NCBI GenBank assembly: GCA_948567375.1
Contig: OX419756.1
Location: 36,930,552 to 36,994,551 of the forward strand
DNA from: Lunularia cruciata
Lineage: Eukaryota > Streptophyta > Marchantiopsida > Lunulariales > Lunulariaceae
Reading direction: 5' to 3'
Length of the DNA: 64,000 nt
Shown here one piece after another: positions 24,483 through 34,918 of this stretch (within the stretch, counting starts at the first letter, position 1; each line of letters opens with the position of its first letter). The notes beneath the pieces are model-generated. The model did no database searches, was not told the origin of the DNA, and saw only the letters and a program-made list of their open reading frames with translations. The translations under genes and the position numbers were made by a program.

Positions 24483-26157
24483 TTTCTTTTTTCTACAACT
24501 TTACACTAGTTGCTATAACTTAACGACCATACTTAAAACGGGATGAAAACTAGAAGGAAGTTTAATTTAGCTTCTTCTGATTCATCTGTACAATACAATC
24601 CCGACTTCTCTTCACGACTCGGCTTTCATAAGAACAGTACGGTATTTACAGCACCACAACCTCAGTGATTGGCTAATACAAGTACAAATCCCGTACAGTT
24701 GTGCATAATTCAACGTCGAAAGATTGTACGTTAGAGTCACTGAGGGAATGGAGGCATGCTGTCGTACCGCTTACTAACAGCCGTGAGACTTTATACTGCC
24801 TGTCGAATGCTTGACTTCTGGTTATGATATTCAACAGACTACATGTTCATATCTATAATCTAAGTAGCTCCATTCCCTGACTTTGCTCGTGCAACGTCTT
24901 AAAGTTCATAACTACTATAGCCATCGGTTCATGCCCAACACTCGAGTACTGATCTCAGGAATGTAGCCTAGCTCGCCATCATCCGGCGAAGTTGGTACAG
25001 ACAGTAGCTAGTCTTCTCAGGTCCTAAAATATGTGGAGTCGTCAGATTTGCTGATTTAAACCCAACACGTTGGTGGAATTTTCAGGGCATTCTTGGACAT
25101 ATCTTTGACTGCAATTTGCCAACTCGTGTCTTCGTCACCGATCTGTAGCATCTTTAACCAGTATTCCTTCAGCGTAGCATCTTCGCAACTGTCAAAGTTT
25201 TCAGACCATCAATTTGGTTTCAGCATTCTGAATTCGCTACAACTAAAGATCAGCACTCAAGTATTAAGGTAGCTTCCTCGTGCTAGTGCCGTCTGCCGAC
25301 GGTGAATGTGGATAAGCAATACTCCACTTTGCCTACTCAAAAATCCATTGTCCATTTCGCTAGCCTCTGGACCGCCTAGCAACTGTTTACCTCACTATCC
25401 ATATTCTTACCACTTCTGCCTCAAGTACGGAAGGAATTAGTTGAGAGTACCATCCACCTCCATAGCTGCACGGTGTTGCTGCAACGTTATTAAGCCGACG
25501 ACAACGTCAATCGCCACAGATTGATTCGAGATCACCTCATAATTTGTTGACATTCTGGCTTAGGCTCTATGGAATGACATTATGAGACGCTATTGTAGCA
25601 GCTGTGCCTGCATTTAATGAGGTCCACACATGTTGACGAAAGAGACCCAGGTCCCAACCTACCCAGTCCTAGACTAAAATAGTATTTCAGCTCCTCTTTC
25701 AGACGAAATTCGACCTGAACGAGACAGTTACTTGATTCCATTCGCCGACATCTGGATTGCTGGGCGTTTCATCAGTGTATAAGGGATGGCTAGATCGAGT
25801 GGGAATCGCAAATTGGGTACAGAACCAACCAAGAAGTTGGAGAACTGATAGACGAATCATAGTAACGTCGAGACCTTCTTGCATATGCTGCAGCTACGGT
25901 TTTCGACGAAAGCAGAATGACTCTAGCCGAATGCTAGGAGGCATGTGAGTGGCCAGAACAAAGAGAAAGGTCTTTGAGCAACTCGGTGGTTTCGGTCTCC
26001 TCGTTTTCTTCATAGACTGATTCTAAGACAATGTGTCTGATCACCGCGCTTCACACCTCTAGCTCATCCCCTCCTGAAAAACTTGAACCCCAGGGCTCCC
26101 TGTTCTACTATGAGCACATTGGAAATAAAAGTCGTAAATTCAATGGAGCTATAATAG

Positions 26158-26214
26158 AGCTTTAATTGAATCCGCACCCGAATCATGTATTCGGGTGCGG
26201 ATTCAATTAAAGCT
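26158..26214. repeat. Perfect 26-bp inverted repeat with 5-nt loop
   Basis: The left arm 26158-26183 starts AGCTTTAATTGAATCCGCAC and the right arm 26189-26214 ends GGATTCAATTAAAGCT. All 26 positions pair, and the loop is CATGT (26184-26188). Confidence 0.95.
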
Positions 26215-26971
26215 ATAATTGCAAGGCAAATAGATTTGGACAATCAAAAGTACTGAATGTACGGGGAAACAAGTCCGGATTTGGGGAAATGCCCGGTCTC
26301 TCCAGCATAAAAAATTTCCGCCTGAGTCGATTAGCTCTAATGAGCATTTTGAATTTTGATTGTCATGCGATTCTAGTGCAATGACCGTCTTCAACGGACA
26401 TTTAGCTTCAGATGTTTTCTTTAAAACCTGGTTGGTGGTAAGAGTCCGAGGTGTGAAAGCACTGTTATCCAGGTGTGGGCAATGGCTGGCCAGTTGTGGA
26501 CCTTGGACAAAAAACGTTCATAGAACTTTTTTCATTGCCAATCTGACACGGTGTACTCGTTCCTTACACGAGCGAACCCTTGTCTGAGTGCTGTACATGT
26601 ATAATTTTCTCTAGGGTCTTATTCACACGTCCACTGTTTTACATGAAGCTCCCAGAAAGAGAGAACGTGTTCAATTTGTTAGACTTGATTGCTTTAAAAT
26701 TTCAACTTGATCGATTTTTACGGGTGAAATACGTTTTCCCGCAGGACTCCCGTAAGAAAATTTACGAGTGATGAAAGCCTGAGCATTGGAGGTTTCAAAT
26801 GGGGTTTAAAAAATGACTTGCATTCGGGATGTTTGGGATGTTTACTGGCGATGGAGGGATGCCCGGAAAGTTTTTTCGTAATACCCGATAAAAGTTGCAC
26901 TTCGAATCGGAAACGTCCTTAAAATGTCTTACGTCCCCACCAACTACCTTGCGGTCCGTTTCCGCTTTCCC

Positions 26972-27037
26972 TCCCTTGAACGTTCAACGGCAAATATCAC
27001 GACTCCCCTTGAAGGTTTACCGGCAAAGATCACGACC
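26972..27037. repeat. Imperfect 33-bp tandem duplication
   Basis: CCCTTGAACGTTCAACGGCA then AATATCACGACT is followed at once by CCCCTTGAAGGTTTACCGGC then AAAGATCACGACC, with about five differences. Confidence 0.75.
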
Positions 27038-27559
27038 GACTTGTGACTAATATTAATTCTCAAGATATATATATTGTTAGGCCATATGGAATGCGTAGAA
27101 AGTGGCAGGAGCAAACTCTTTCTAGAGCATTTGATTTGCACCTACTCGCACCAAGTGCATGAAACTCATCCCTCCAAACATTCTCTCATCCCTCCAAATT
27201 TTGCTAGTGGCAATGGCTTTGTTCATTAGTTTTGGAGTTCACCATGGAAGTTTTGCTAGGTTTATAGTTCCATGGTTGAAATCTGCAATAAGTGTTTCCA
27301 AGTTTTTGGGTGCCAAGACTTGACTGCACGTTGTCATTTTCGAGAGTGGAGAGAGAAAATAAGTGTGCTTGCTTTGCATGGAGAATAAAAAATTAGAGTG
27401 TAATAGCAAATATGGAATGTACATCTCCGCTTGAAGTGTGAGGTCTTCATCTTGCATCCATCGAGTCCCAATCCATGCGATTTCACACTAGGTTCTTACA
27501 CCATTGTTTCACCTCCTCTTAGAGTGAAATTTCAAGATCTTTTGAACATGGTTATGTTA

Positions 27560-28850
27560 AGGCCTTAGGTGTCCAAACCAAAAGTAGGAGATGATGATAG
27601 GTTTAAAATGATTTCTTACCATTATTGTCAAGTTTTGGATTATCTAGAGGACTCAGACCATTTCAAGCAAATCTATTGAGGCAACTACAAGAAACTTGTC
27701 CAAAAGAGTACAACTTTTAGTTACATTGCCATCTACCTTGAGAGGTTTGGGAAGGGTTTCCCCAAATCTATGAACAGAGAAAGATTATACAAGAAGTGTG
27801 TTTGTTCCAAGTTTTCTTACAAGTCTGCTTGAAATTTAAAGACAAGTGTATGGGAGAAGGACTAACCAAGAAAGGACTCAAAGAAGGATGGAGGACAATC
27901 GAAGATAAGTTGAATAATCAATGTACATATTTTGCAAGAATGGATATTCTATTCTCCACCTGTGCTTGTAACTTTAGGAGTCAACCCATTATGTAAGAAT
28001 AGATCTTTTGTTTGGTGCAAGAGCTAACAATTCTCCACCTTTGCTTGTAACTTTAGGAATTAAAAATGAATTTTCAGAGATGATCATAGATGAGGAATGG
28101 GGTCCCAAGTTACAATTGAGTGGCCTTTGGAGGATGGAGTAGAAGAAACACCTAGATTGGGAAGCAACACACGACACACATGTACACCATTGCATGCACA
28201 AGTTTATCTACATGCAAGAGTTATTTCTTTATGTACCATTATCTCACGGGTCAAAGCGGGATTATATTGTGCAAGGGCAAGGGCACGGGCAAGAGGAAGA
28301 GAATCACATCCCATTGTTTCAATAGGAAGAGAGTCAAACTCCATCATTTCAAGAATCAAGATGGGAGGTGTAGACTTTCCGCCTCAACCAACTACATATG
28401 TAGAAGAGGTCATGGTAACAAAGATACCTTCATCCACTATTGTAGATGTGTTTGCACAAGATCTTTCAAATGTTACCAAACCAAGGAATGATTCAATTGA
28501 AGCAAGAGGAGAGATATAAATTGGCAAAAATTGAAGCAAAAATGATTTCCAAGATGGAAAATTTGTAAATGGAGTGTGAAGTTGAAAAAGTGATTTAAAT
28601 TCCAAGTTAGAGAAGAGAATTAAAGAAAGAAACTCAAAATCCAAAAGGTTTTATTCTATGATTTTGGAATTAGCAAAAGTAGTGAGAACTCTTAGGAAAT
28701 CACAAGTCTTATGAGTATGATGTCTAATATAGATAGAATAGTTGTTGTTTAGAGTTACAATAGAGATACTAAATGTTTCATGCCAGAATACATTCCTTGC
28801 AGATCAAGTGACAATGATTAAGTGATTGGTGAAAAAGAGTAATAGCCTTT
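27560..28850 (+). pseudogene. Repeat-family ORF remnant, copy 2
   Basis: Diverged second copy of the 7731-9023 coding remnant in the same orientation. It shows KVGDDDRFKMISYHYCQVLD, the FGKGFP block, and RTIEDKLNNQCTYFARMDIL. The copy is broken by different stops and indels from copy 1. A distal Lys/Glu-rich segment follows near 28.4-28.7 kb. Element A inserted at its downstream end, and sequence resembling its continuation resumes at 47319. Confidence 0.5.
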
Positions 28851-28854
28851 CCTT

Positions 28855-28960
28855 TGTCATGCGTATATACATCGCTACACAAGATACATCGCTGTCAACA
28901 TCATACACTATAGAAGCACAACTCACACATAAGTCATACATAGACTCTAAAGTGCCACAA
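28855..28960 (-). repeat. 106-bp terminal repeat of element A (outer copy)
   Basis: TGTCATGCGTATATACATCG to AAAGTGCCACAA. It is repeated almost exactly at 29411-29516, flanking the 448-bp LTR block. Its outer end coincides with the CCTT duplication, so it was part of the integrated DNA. Confidence 0.9.
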
Positions 28961-29408
28961 TAATCAGATTGCTTAACACTCTCAACTCAACTCAACTCAG
29001 ATCAGTACTTGATCTGTCACTCTATAAACTGCCAACAACTGGGCACTGATTACAGTCAAGCCACACCCACTCAAGCATAGAGAATCCAGGTGACGCTTGC
29101 CGCCCTCTGTCCACCATAGCGAGGAACTCGAAGGCTCAACATCAGAGAAATGAGCTCTCTAGAGCTCACTTCAAAACTATACCCCCTGGACTCGAGCTAG
29201 CACTTAACCCTAACGGTCCCGCTGAAGGCACACTCGACAGTGCAAACGGTGCAAAGTGATGGTGGGCCCCACCGTGAAGTCAGTACCCTGAACACAAAAT
29301 CTAACCGTCGGAAAGTAGTCTTTGAGAAACTACTAGAATAACTCTAACTACTATCACTGGAACTCCAGTGTCAAAGCATCTAGATGCGGAACTACAAATG
29401 GCGTGACA
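28961..29408 (-). repeat. Element A LTR block, 3' copy
   Basis: TAATCAGATTGCTTAACACT to AATGGCGTGACA, matching 46863-47318 with scattered substitutions and an 8-bp indel (roughly 95% by eye). It is joined to 106-bp repeats on both sides, which the other copy lacks. Confidence 0.9.
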
Positions 29409-29410
29409 GT

Positions 29411-29516
29411 TGTCATGCGTATATACATCGCTACACAACATACATCCTTGTCAACATCATACACTATAGAAGCACAACTCACACATAAGTCATACATAGA
29501 CTCTAAAGTGCCACAA
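29411..29516 (-). repeat. 106-bp repeat of element A (inner copy)
   Basis: Near-identical to 28855-28960 (about three differences). On the minus strand it follows the purine tract AGGGGGGCGA (about 29526-29517), so it should be the true start of the LTR, TGTGGCAC.... It meets the LTR block through the short palindrome TGACA-AC-TGTCA. Confidence 0.85.
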
Positions 29517-29684
29517 TCGCCCCCCTAGCTGGCGGTTAGGTCCCTCTAACTCCAGATAGCCATCTACTCTAAGTATATGGTATATCCTCTAATGGGCAAA
29601 GATCAAGAGGCCGGGTGCTATGGAGCCCCATTGTTAGTCGCCTGTCTGCAATCTATACTATATAAACAATGAACTAGCTATAGG

Positions 29685-30182
29685 TCAAGTACATCTAGGA
29701 CATAACCACTGTCCCTAAGGAACCACCGTGAGAGGAGGAGTCATACATGCCATATGCCATCCTCTCGAACAACTATCACACACTAACATAGTAGCAGCTC
29801 CACCAGAAGAGCCACATAACATACACCTCAAGCCTGCACGTACAAGTGCCAAGCTTGGGTCCATAGTACCATCAATGTTTGGGAGGTGGCATGGCACACA
29901 ATTGCGCACATGATCCTTCCAAACAACACCATCACGTCCTTCTAACACAAGGACTCCAGATGGCAAAACCTCACGCACTCTCAAGATAGTGCGGCTTGTA
30001 GAAACATCAAGTGTCATCGGTGCTGTCTGCTGTAGATATACATAGTTGCTTGGATGAAATCGACGGATCGAGGGTCTATAACCTCCTCCTCGAATGGTAG
30101 CATAGCATAAAGTATCTCTATGCTGAGCAGTCGCCAAGTTCTCAAAGACCATCGGCATCACTCTCCAAAAGATCTCTGCCCG
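29685..30182 (-). pseudogene. Element A integrase C-terminal region and PHD finger
   Basis: Continues the integrase frame after a TAA. The first part contains PSGVLVLEGRDGVVWKDHV and CVPCHLPNID, a gypsy integrase tail. It is followed by a PHD-type Cys4-His-Cys3 zinc finger: Cys113, Cys116, Cys128, Cys131, His136 and Cys139 of the open piece starting at 30161. An in-frame TAG (29717-29715) comes next, then GQWLCPRC with the last Trp and two Cys (29714-29691). The frame closes with TGA. PHD fingers read histone H3 tails, often methylated or unmodified Lys4. Chromoviruses place a chromodomain here, so a targeting role is a reasonable inference. Confidence 0.85.
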
Positions 30183-31904
30183 TTAAGAACATGCACTCAT
30201 CCATACATCGGGGTCATCCAAGTCCAAAACTATAGTAGCATCTCGACAAATGGCTGTAGGTAAATCTGGATCTCGTCCATAGAGTAGAAAGTATGGAGAG
30301 AAGGATGCTAAGGAGGCTTGCCGGCTGAACCGATAGCCCATGGCCAACCAAGGTAATTGGAGATCCCAATCTCCCAAGTGGCCTCTCTGCAAACCATACT
30401 TTCGCAATCCTCTCTTCACCATCTAAACCACTCTCTTTGCTAAGCCATCTGCCTCAAGGTGATCTCGGGATGTAGTACAATGATCAATCAAAGCCTTGTC
30501 ACACAAGACCTGAAACTCCCCCAAGAACTCTGTACCCTGATCAGTCAAAACCTCAGCTGGTGCACCAAAATGACTAAGAACTCGATCCAGGAACAAGTAA
30601 GTTGTCCCTTCACTAGACTTGTCAGAAAGTGCCACCAACTCAATCCACTTGGAGAAGTGCTCCACCATCACCAAAACATACCGATGATGTCTCACAGTCA
30701 ACGATAAAGGTCCAGCAAAGTCCAAACTCCAACGATAACCCAATCCCATGATAGGTAATGGGTGTAACTGTGGTGTAGGAGCATTGAATGATGCTCTGTG
30801 AGCCGGCCTGTCTCTCACTCAGGATGAACCTCTGATAGCTATTATGGTAGCGCACCATGGACTAAGAAGGCAAGGAACCCAAACTCCATCATACTCCTCC
30901 AAGGCTAACACTCCAAGACTCAAGACATTGCTCACTAGAGAACTCAATGAGAGAGAGATAGTTGCAAATGAAAGGATGATGAGTACCTCCTCACCCCTTG
31001 TTTATAAACTTGTGAAATAGTTACGTACCAAAGTTACTAATTACTGCAGTAACTCAAGTTACTAGACTAAAAGTCAAGTAAAGTCAAAAAGTAGAAAGGA
31101 ATATCCATTCACATGGGCATATTCCCCTAAGCATGTGGTCTTATCTTGACACAACCACTAAGTCAAGGATTCCTTCACATGGGCTATCCTTGGACTAAAG
31201 AAGAATCCAAAACAAAAAGGCTTGCGGGCCCAAGAGTTCTCAACTCTTTCCTCAAAGCCAAACACCTAGGAATAATACCAAGTCAACACACTAAAATCCA
31301 AAATAGTGGTGCTCATCTTTTCTACTTCCTCTAAAGTAAGGTCCCCTCTATCTTAGCTATGACTAAATTTAGCTAACCATGACTAATATAGAACCATCCT
31401 TTATCTCTATATAAATAATATCTCTTAAGTACTTGTAATACCAAGCTAAATATCACAATACCATACACATTCACAAATGAGTGTTACAGCTCTAACTTGG
31501 TCACAAACCACACATCTGGCAACAAACTGTTGCACCTCAGTCTGCATACCGCGCCACCAATAATGACTCTGGAGTAAGCTATACGTACACTTTACTCCAA
31601 AATGTCCTAGCTCCTCATGAGCATGACGGACCAACTGTGGTCTCTGTGATGGAAGTGGTACTACTCGCACTCTACCGTCCTCCCATACACGCAAAAGGTG
31701 TCTACACTCCAATCTGAACCGTTTGGCTTGCTGAAGAACACGGTCTCTCTCCTTGGCCCCAACTATGCCACCCACAACACCAATGCGAAGATAGTCCATC
31801 ACTAAGACATCATCATGAATGTCTCGCTGAACTGTACCAATATCTTCACTCTCTGGATCTGTGACCTCAATAACTCTTCTTGTATGCGCTGAGAGAGATA
31901 CCAC
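30183..31904 (-). pseudogene. Element A integrase, split by solo LTR
   Basis: The upstream part (31904-31489) has the HHCC zinc module (HAHEELGHFG... ARCVVCDQVRA). The downstream part (30796-30183) holds the catalytic core: LDFAGPLSL with the first Asp, LTDQGTEFLGEF with the second, and EADGLAKRVV where Glu is expected but Lys is present. Removing the LTR plus one 4-bp duplication (696 bp) rejoins the two parts in frame at CDQVRA. TAG follows AKRVV, and a further TAA ends the piece at 30183. Integrase would insert the cDNA; this one has lost its catalytic Glu. Confidence 0.88.
30797..31488 (-). mobile_element. Solo LTR, family B, nested in element A integrase
   Basis: Reverse-oriented B-family LTR (plus-strand ends TGTGAGCCGGCC and GAGTGTTACA; 692 bp). 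GCTC flanks it at 30793-30796 and 31489-31492, a perfect 4-bp duplication. The empty site restores the integrase reading frame exactly, which proves insertion after element A. Confidence 0.93.
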
Positions 31905-32384
31905 TTAAGCCTCTGTAAATATACACAGAAAGGCCGATGCATGCCAACCTGGCACCATCTCCTCATCTATCTCACCATGCCAACATGCTCCGGTCTGATC
32001 CTGCTGGCTGGGACATGGGTTTCTACTCAACCCATCTGCATCACGGTTCACCACTCCAGGTCTGTAAACAATCGTGAAATCATACTCCTGTAAAATCAGA
32101 GCCCATCGTGCAAGCTTCCCTAAAAGTTTGTTGTACTCCATCAACCACTTCAGCGGCTGATGATCAGTGATGAGAGTTAAGGGGTTACCAAATAGGTAAT
32201 ATCGGAAATGTGCTACTGCCCAAACTGCTACCAAGCACTCTCCCTCATATGAACTATACTTTGCCTCCGCTGAATTGTTGGAGCAACTAGCATAGGCCAC
32301 CACAAACTCCTTCTCCTCATCATCATGTTGGGTGAGCACCGCTCCAAGCCCCAACATACTCCAATCAGTGTGAACCTGAAATGG
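31905..32384 (-). pseudogene. Element A RNase H
   Basis: After a TGA the frame continues PFQVHTDWSMLGLGAVLTQ with the first catalytic Asp (HTDWS), then VVAYASCSNNSAEAKYSSYE with Glu, and LITDHQPLKWLM with Asp, the usual gypsy RNase H signature. It ends DADGLSRNPC and runs to a TAA at 31905, after which the integrase frame continues. It would degrade the RNA of the RNA-DNA hybrid. Confidence 0.88.
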
Positions 32385-33487
32385 TCATCCTCTGATCGGT
32401 CTCCTCAAAATAGGAGCAGATGTCAACCTCTCCTTGAGCTCTACAAAAGCTCTCTCCTGCTCATCTCCCCAACACCACTCATGTGTAAGCTTGGTCAGCT
32501 TTGTCAAGGCCTTGGCAATGGCACTAAATCCTCTAACATAGTAGCGATAGAAGTTCGCCAACCCAAGGAATGCTCGCACTCTACTCACATCCGTAGGCCG
32601 AGGAATACGTGCAATAGCCTCTACCTTGGTCTGCTGAACACCAAGTCCTCTGGGGTAGATAGTATGACCCAAATACTCAACCTGCTCGTGGAAGAACCTA
32701 CACTTCCCAAGATGTAGTTTGAGTCCATGAGATCTCAACCTCTCAAACACCTCCAACAACTGTCTCTCATGCTCCTCCACAGTAGTGCTATAAACCAAAA
32801 TGTCATCAATATAGCACCGAGCAAAATCCAATCCAGCTAGGATCCTATCCATGACCCTCTGGAACTCAGCAGGAGCGTTCTTTAACCAAATGGTAAGAAC
32901 CTCCACTGATATAACACATCCTTGCCGTGAGGATCAATAGCCCAAAATGTTGTCTTGGACTTATCCTCCTCCTTGATCGGCAACTGATGATATCCCGCTC
33001 GAAGATCCAAAGTACTTAAGACCTTTGCATGCCCAATCGCATCAAAAATCTCCTCCGGTGTAGGCATGGCATACCAATCAGCCCTGGTCTGTCGGTTGAT
33101 AGGACGGTAATCTCCACACATCCGCCTATCTGTATAGTTGCCATGCGTATCCTTCTTGGCTGGCATCACTGTTGCTGATGCATACTCTCCATGTGAAATC
33201 TCCACCAAACCAGCCTCAAGAAGGTCACTACTTCGGCTCTGAATCAATGTCCTCTCCATATCACTATATCGATAAGGACGTCGGAAAACTGGTGTGTCGC
33301 TAGTCAGCTCAATCCGTATACCAAGTCCCTTCATAGCACCCAAATCCTTCATACTGAAGGCAAAACAACTCGTGTGACTCCTCAAGAACCTTCAAACCCT
33401 CCATCTTTCCTCTCCAGTAAGCTTGGGTCCAAGATCTAGCTGCCAAGTATCCTCTGTAACTGTAGTAGGAGTGGAAGACATACTGAC
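32385..33487 (-). pseudogene. Element A reverse transcriptase (frameshifted)
   Basis: The frame from 33385 carries the RT fingers and palm (FRRPYRYSDMERTLIQ, RMCGDYRPINRQT, VLSTLDLRAGYHQLPI with a catalytic Asp, YQWRFLPFG). A 1-nt deletion near 32885 moves the rest into the next frame (LKNAPAEFQRVMDRIL, then YIDDILVYS with the catalytic YxDD at 32813-32802, LHLGKCRFF, VEYLGHTI, FLGLANFYRYYVRGF). Two stops lie just upstream in the linker (TAG 33496-33494, TGA 33394-33392). All catalytic Asp residues remain. Confidence 0.92.
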
Positions 33488-33724
33488 TAACTGCTACACT
33501 GGGCCCTTGGGAGCAATAGTGTCATGCTCCCAACCACTAGAGGTCTCAACCTCTGTGTGAAAAACTCCCTCCACTCTGGCTGCAAGCTCCACACGTACTC
33601 TGGCTACATCCCATGTAGACCAAGGGTGTAATCCAAGTAGCCCACGCTCACCTGGATGGACTCCAAGTAGACCACTCTCCCTAGTAGCTACTGGATGTGT
33701 CCCAGGAATACCATGTCCACTCGG

Positions 33725-34906
33725 TCATTCGCCCCCAGCATGTGCTTGAATCGTCTTGATAGGTACAGGGCTCACAAGTGTCCAAGTGGTGATGCTTATC
33801 AAGCGCATCCTATGCTGCTCTACCAAGCCAAGGCTTACAATCCAGGTCAAACAGTTCAGGTCCATAGCCTGACCTAACACCTCATGTCTGGATGCCTCTG
33901 ACACTACTGGAACAGTGGTAATACCGTTGTGAAAACCCATCGCCCGCTCTCTCTCATCAGCATTGGACTCCACCAACTGTTGTAACTGTGAGTCCCAAAC
34001 AAGTGTAGGTCCTCCCTCTCGAAAAGCATGAGAGCCTGCAAAACTCATGAGTGTGGGAAATGCGGCTCTAGGCTGTCCAACTAGGTTCACCACTGCCATA
34101 GGTGACCTATCAGCCACTACTACTGTCTGAGACTGACGCCCAACATCCAAGATATCATCAACAAGAATGTGGTCTAGTTGCTGAATCCCATCATAACTAC
34201 GCTGTAGAACCTCTCTGGGTAAGAGGTTTGTCCACCAAAGACAAAGACAATGAGCCCGTGATCCCACTCTGGCTACATCTAACAATACAGCAGATCCCAT
34301 CCAAGAATGGACCTGATGTGTACTTGCCACCACTCTAGTGCGAGAATCACCCATCAAAGGAACGTTCTCCAAAAGGTAAGCTGGAGAAACGGACTGATGA
34401 ACTTGGAGATGGCATAGTATCCGTAACATCTCCCAAAACACACCAAAATGAGGATCCTAAAGACCCAAACCGCGGCCCGCACGTGTATGTCCTTGACATG
34501 GCCATCCAAAAATCACCAAGTGAATAGGCCCATGTCTCTCTAGGTCATGCGCCCCCATTAAGGAAATGTCTCCTAGTAAGGCCTTCTGGTAACCTCTGAC
34601 TGCTGACATCGGTAATAACTCCGGATACCGATAGGCCAAGTGTGCCACATGATGTAGAGAGACTTGCCTAGCAATCTCATCTCTCTCTACATACAAGTAC
34701 CTGTGTACTCGGATACCCGCCTGTAACACCGCAGCTAGTCCGGTGCTGATCCCACCAAACAACTCCAATAGGCATATCCCCTCTACAAGATATTGCCAAG
34801 CAATGAGTGTGGTATCCAGAGGTGTCAAAGCAATTGCCTCTGGAGGCTCATCCTCACACTCATCTCCTAATGGTACGAAGGCTCCACTCCAAGCTTGTTG
34901 CACCAA
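33725..34906 (-). pseudogene. Retrotransposon-borne C5-cytosine DNA methyltransferase
   Basis: DNMT-type catalytic domain inside the gypsy polyprotein, in frame with the protease upstream and RT downstream. Visible motifs in canonical order: motif I LLELFGGISTGL (SAM binding, FGG at 34759), motif IV GWPCQGH with catalytic Cys at 34498-34496, motif VI LLENVP (34369-34361), motif VIII region SRAHCLCLWWTN (34261-34226), a motif IX/target-recognition region ending ADERERAMGF (33961-33932), motif X LGQAMDLN (33877-33854). The order I to X is that of bacterial, DNMT1 and DNMT3 enzymes, not the permuted order of plant DRMs. One in-frame TAG (34459-34457) separates motifs IV and VI. The Arg pair expected in motif VIII is Cys-Cys. 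It would methylate cytosine in DNA, presumably element cDNA or insertion sites. No regulatory N-terminal domain is seen. Confidence 0.88.
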
Positions 34907-34918
34907 TTGATCTGCATG

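Larger units (their letters stand above)
22300..27200. other. CpG-containing island with no recognised gene
   Basis: Composition changes sharply from the TE-rich AT background: more CpG, fewer long A/T runs, higher complexity, resembling the DNA around the gene at 60-64 kb. Open frames are short (under about 120 codons) and none shows a recognisable domain or clear splice-linked exon series. It could be a gene with short exons, promoter or UTR sequence, or an ancient gene relic. Confidence 0.4.

Noticed and set aside
33725-34441. Idea that the methyltransferase is a host DRM gene disrupted by a transposon
   Set aside because: It shares one frame with protease and RT, has no introns, and keeps motif order I to X, whereas DRM order is permuted.
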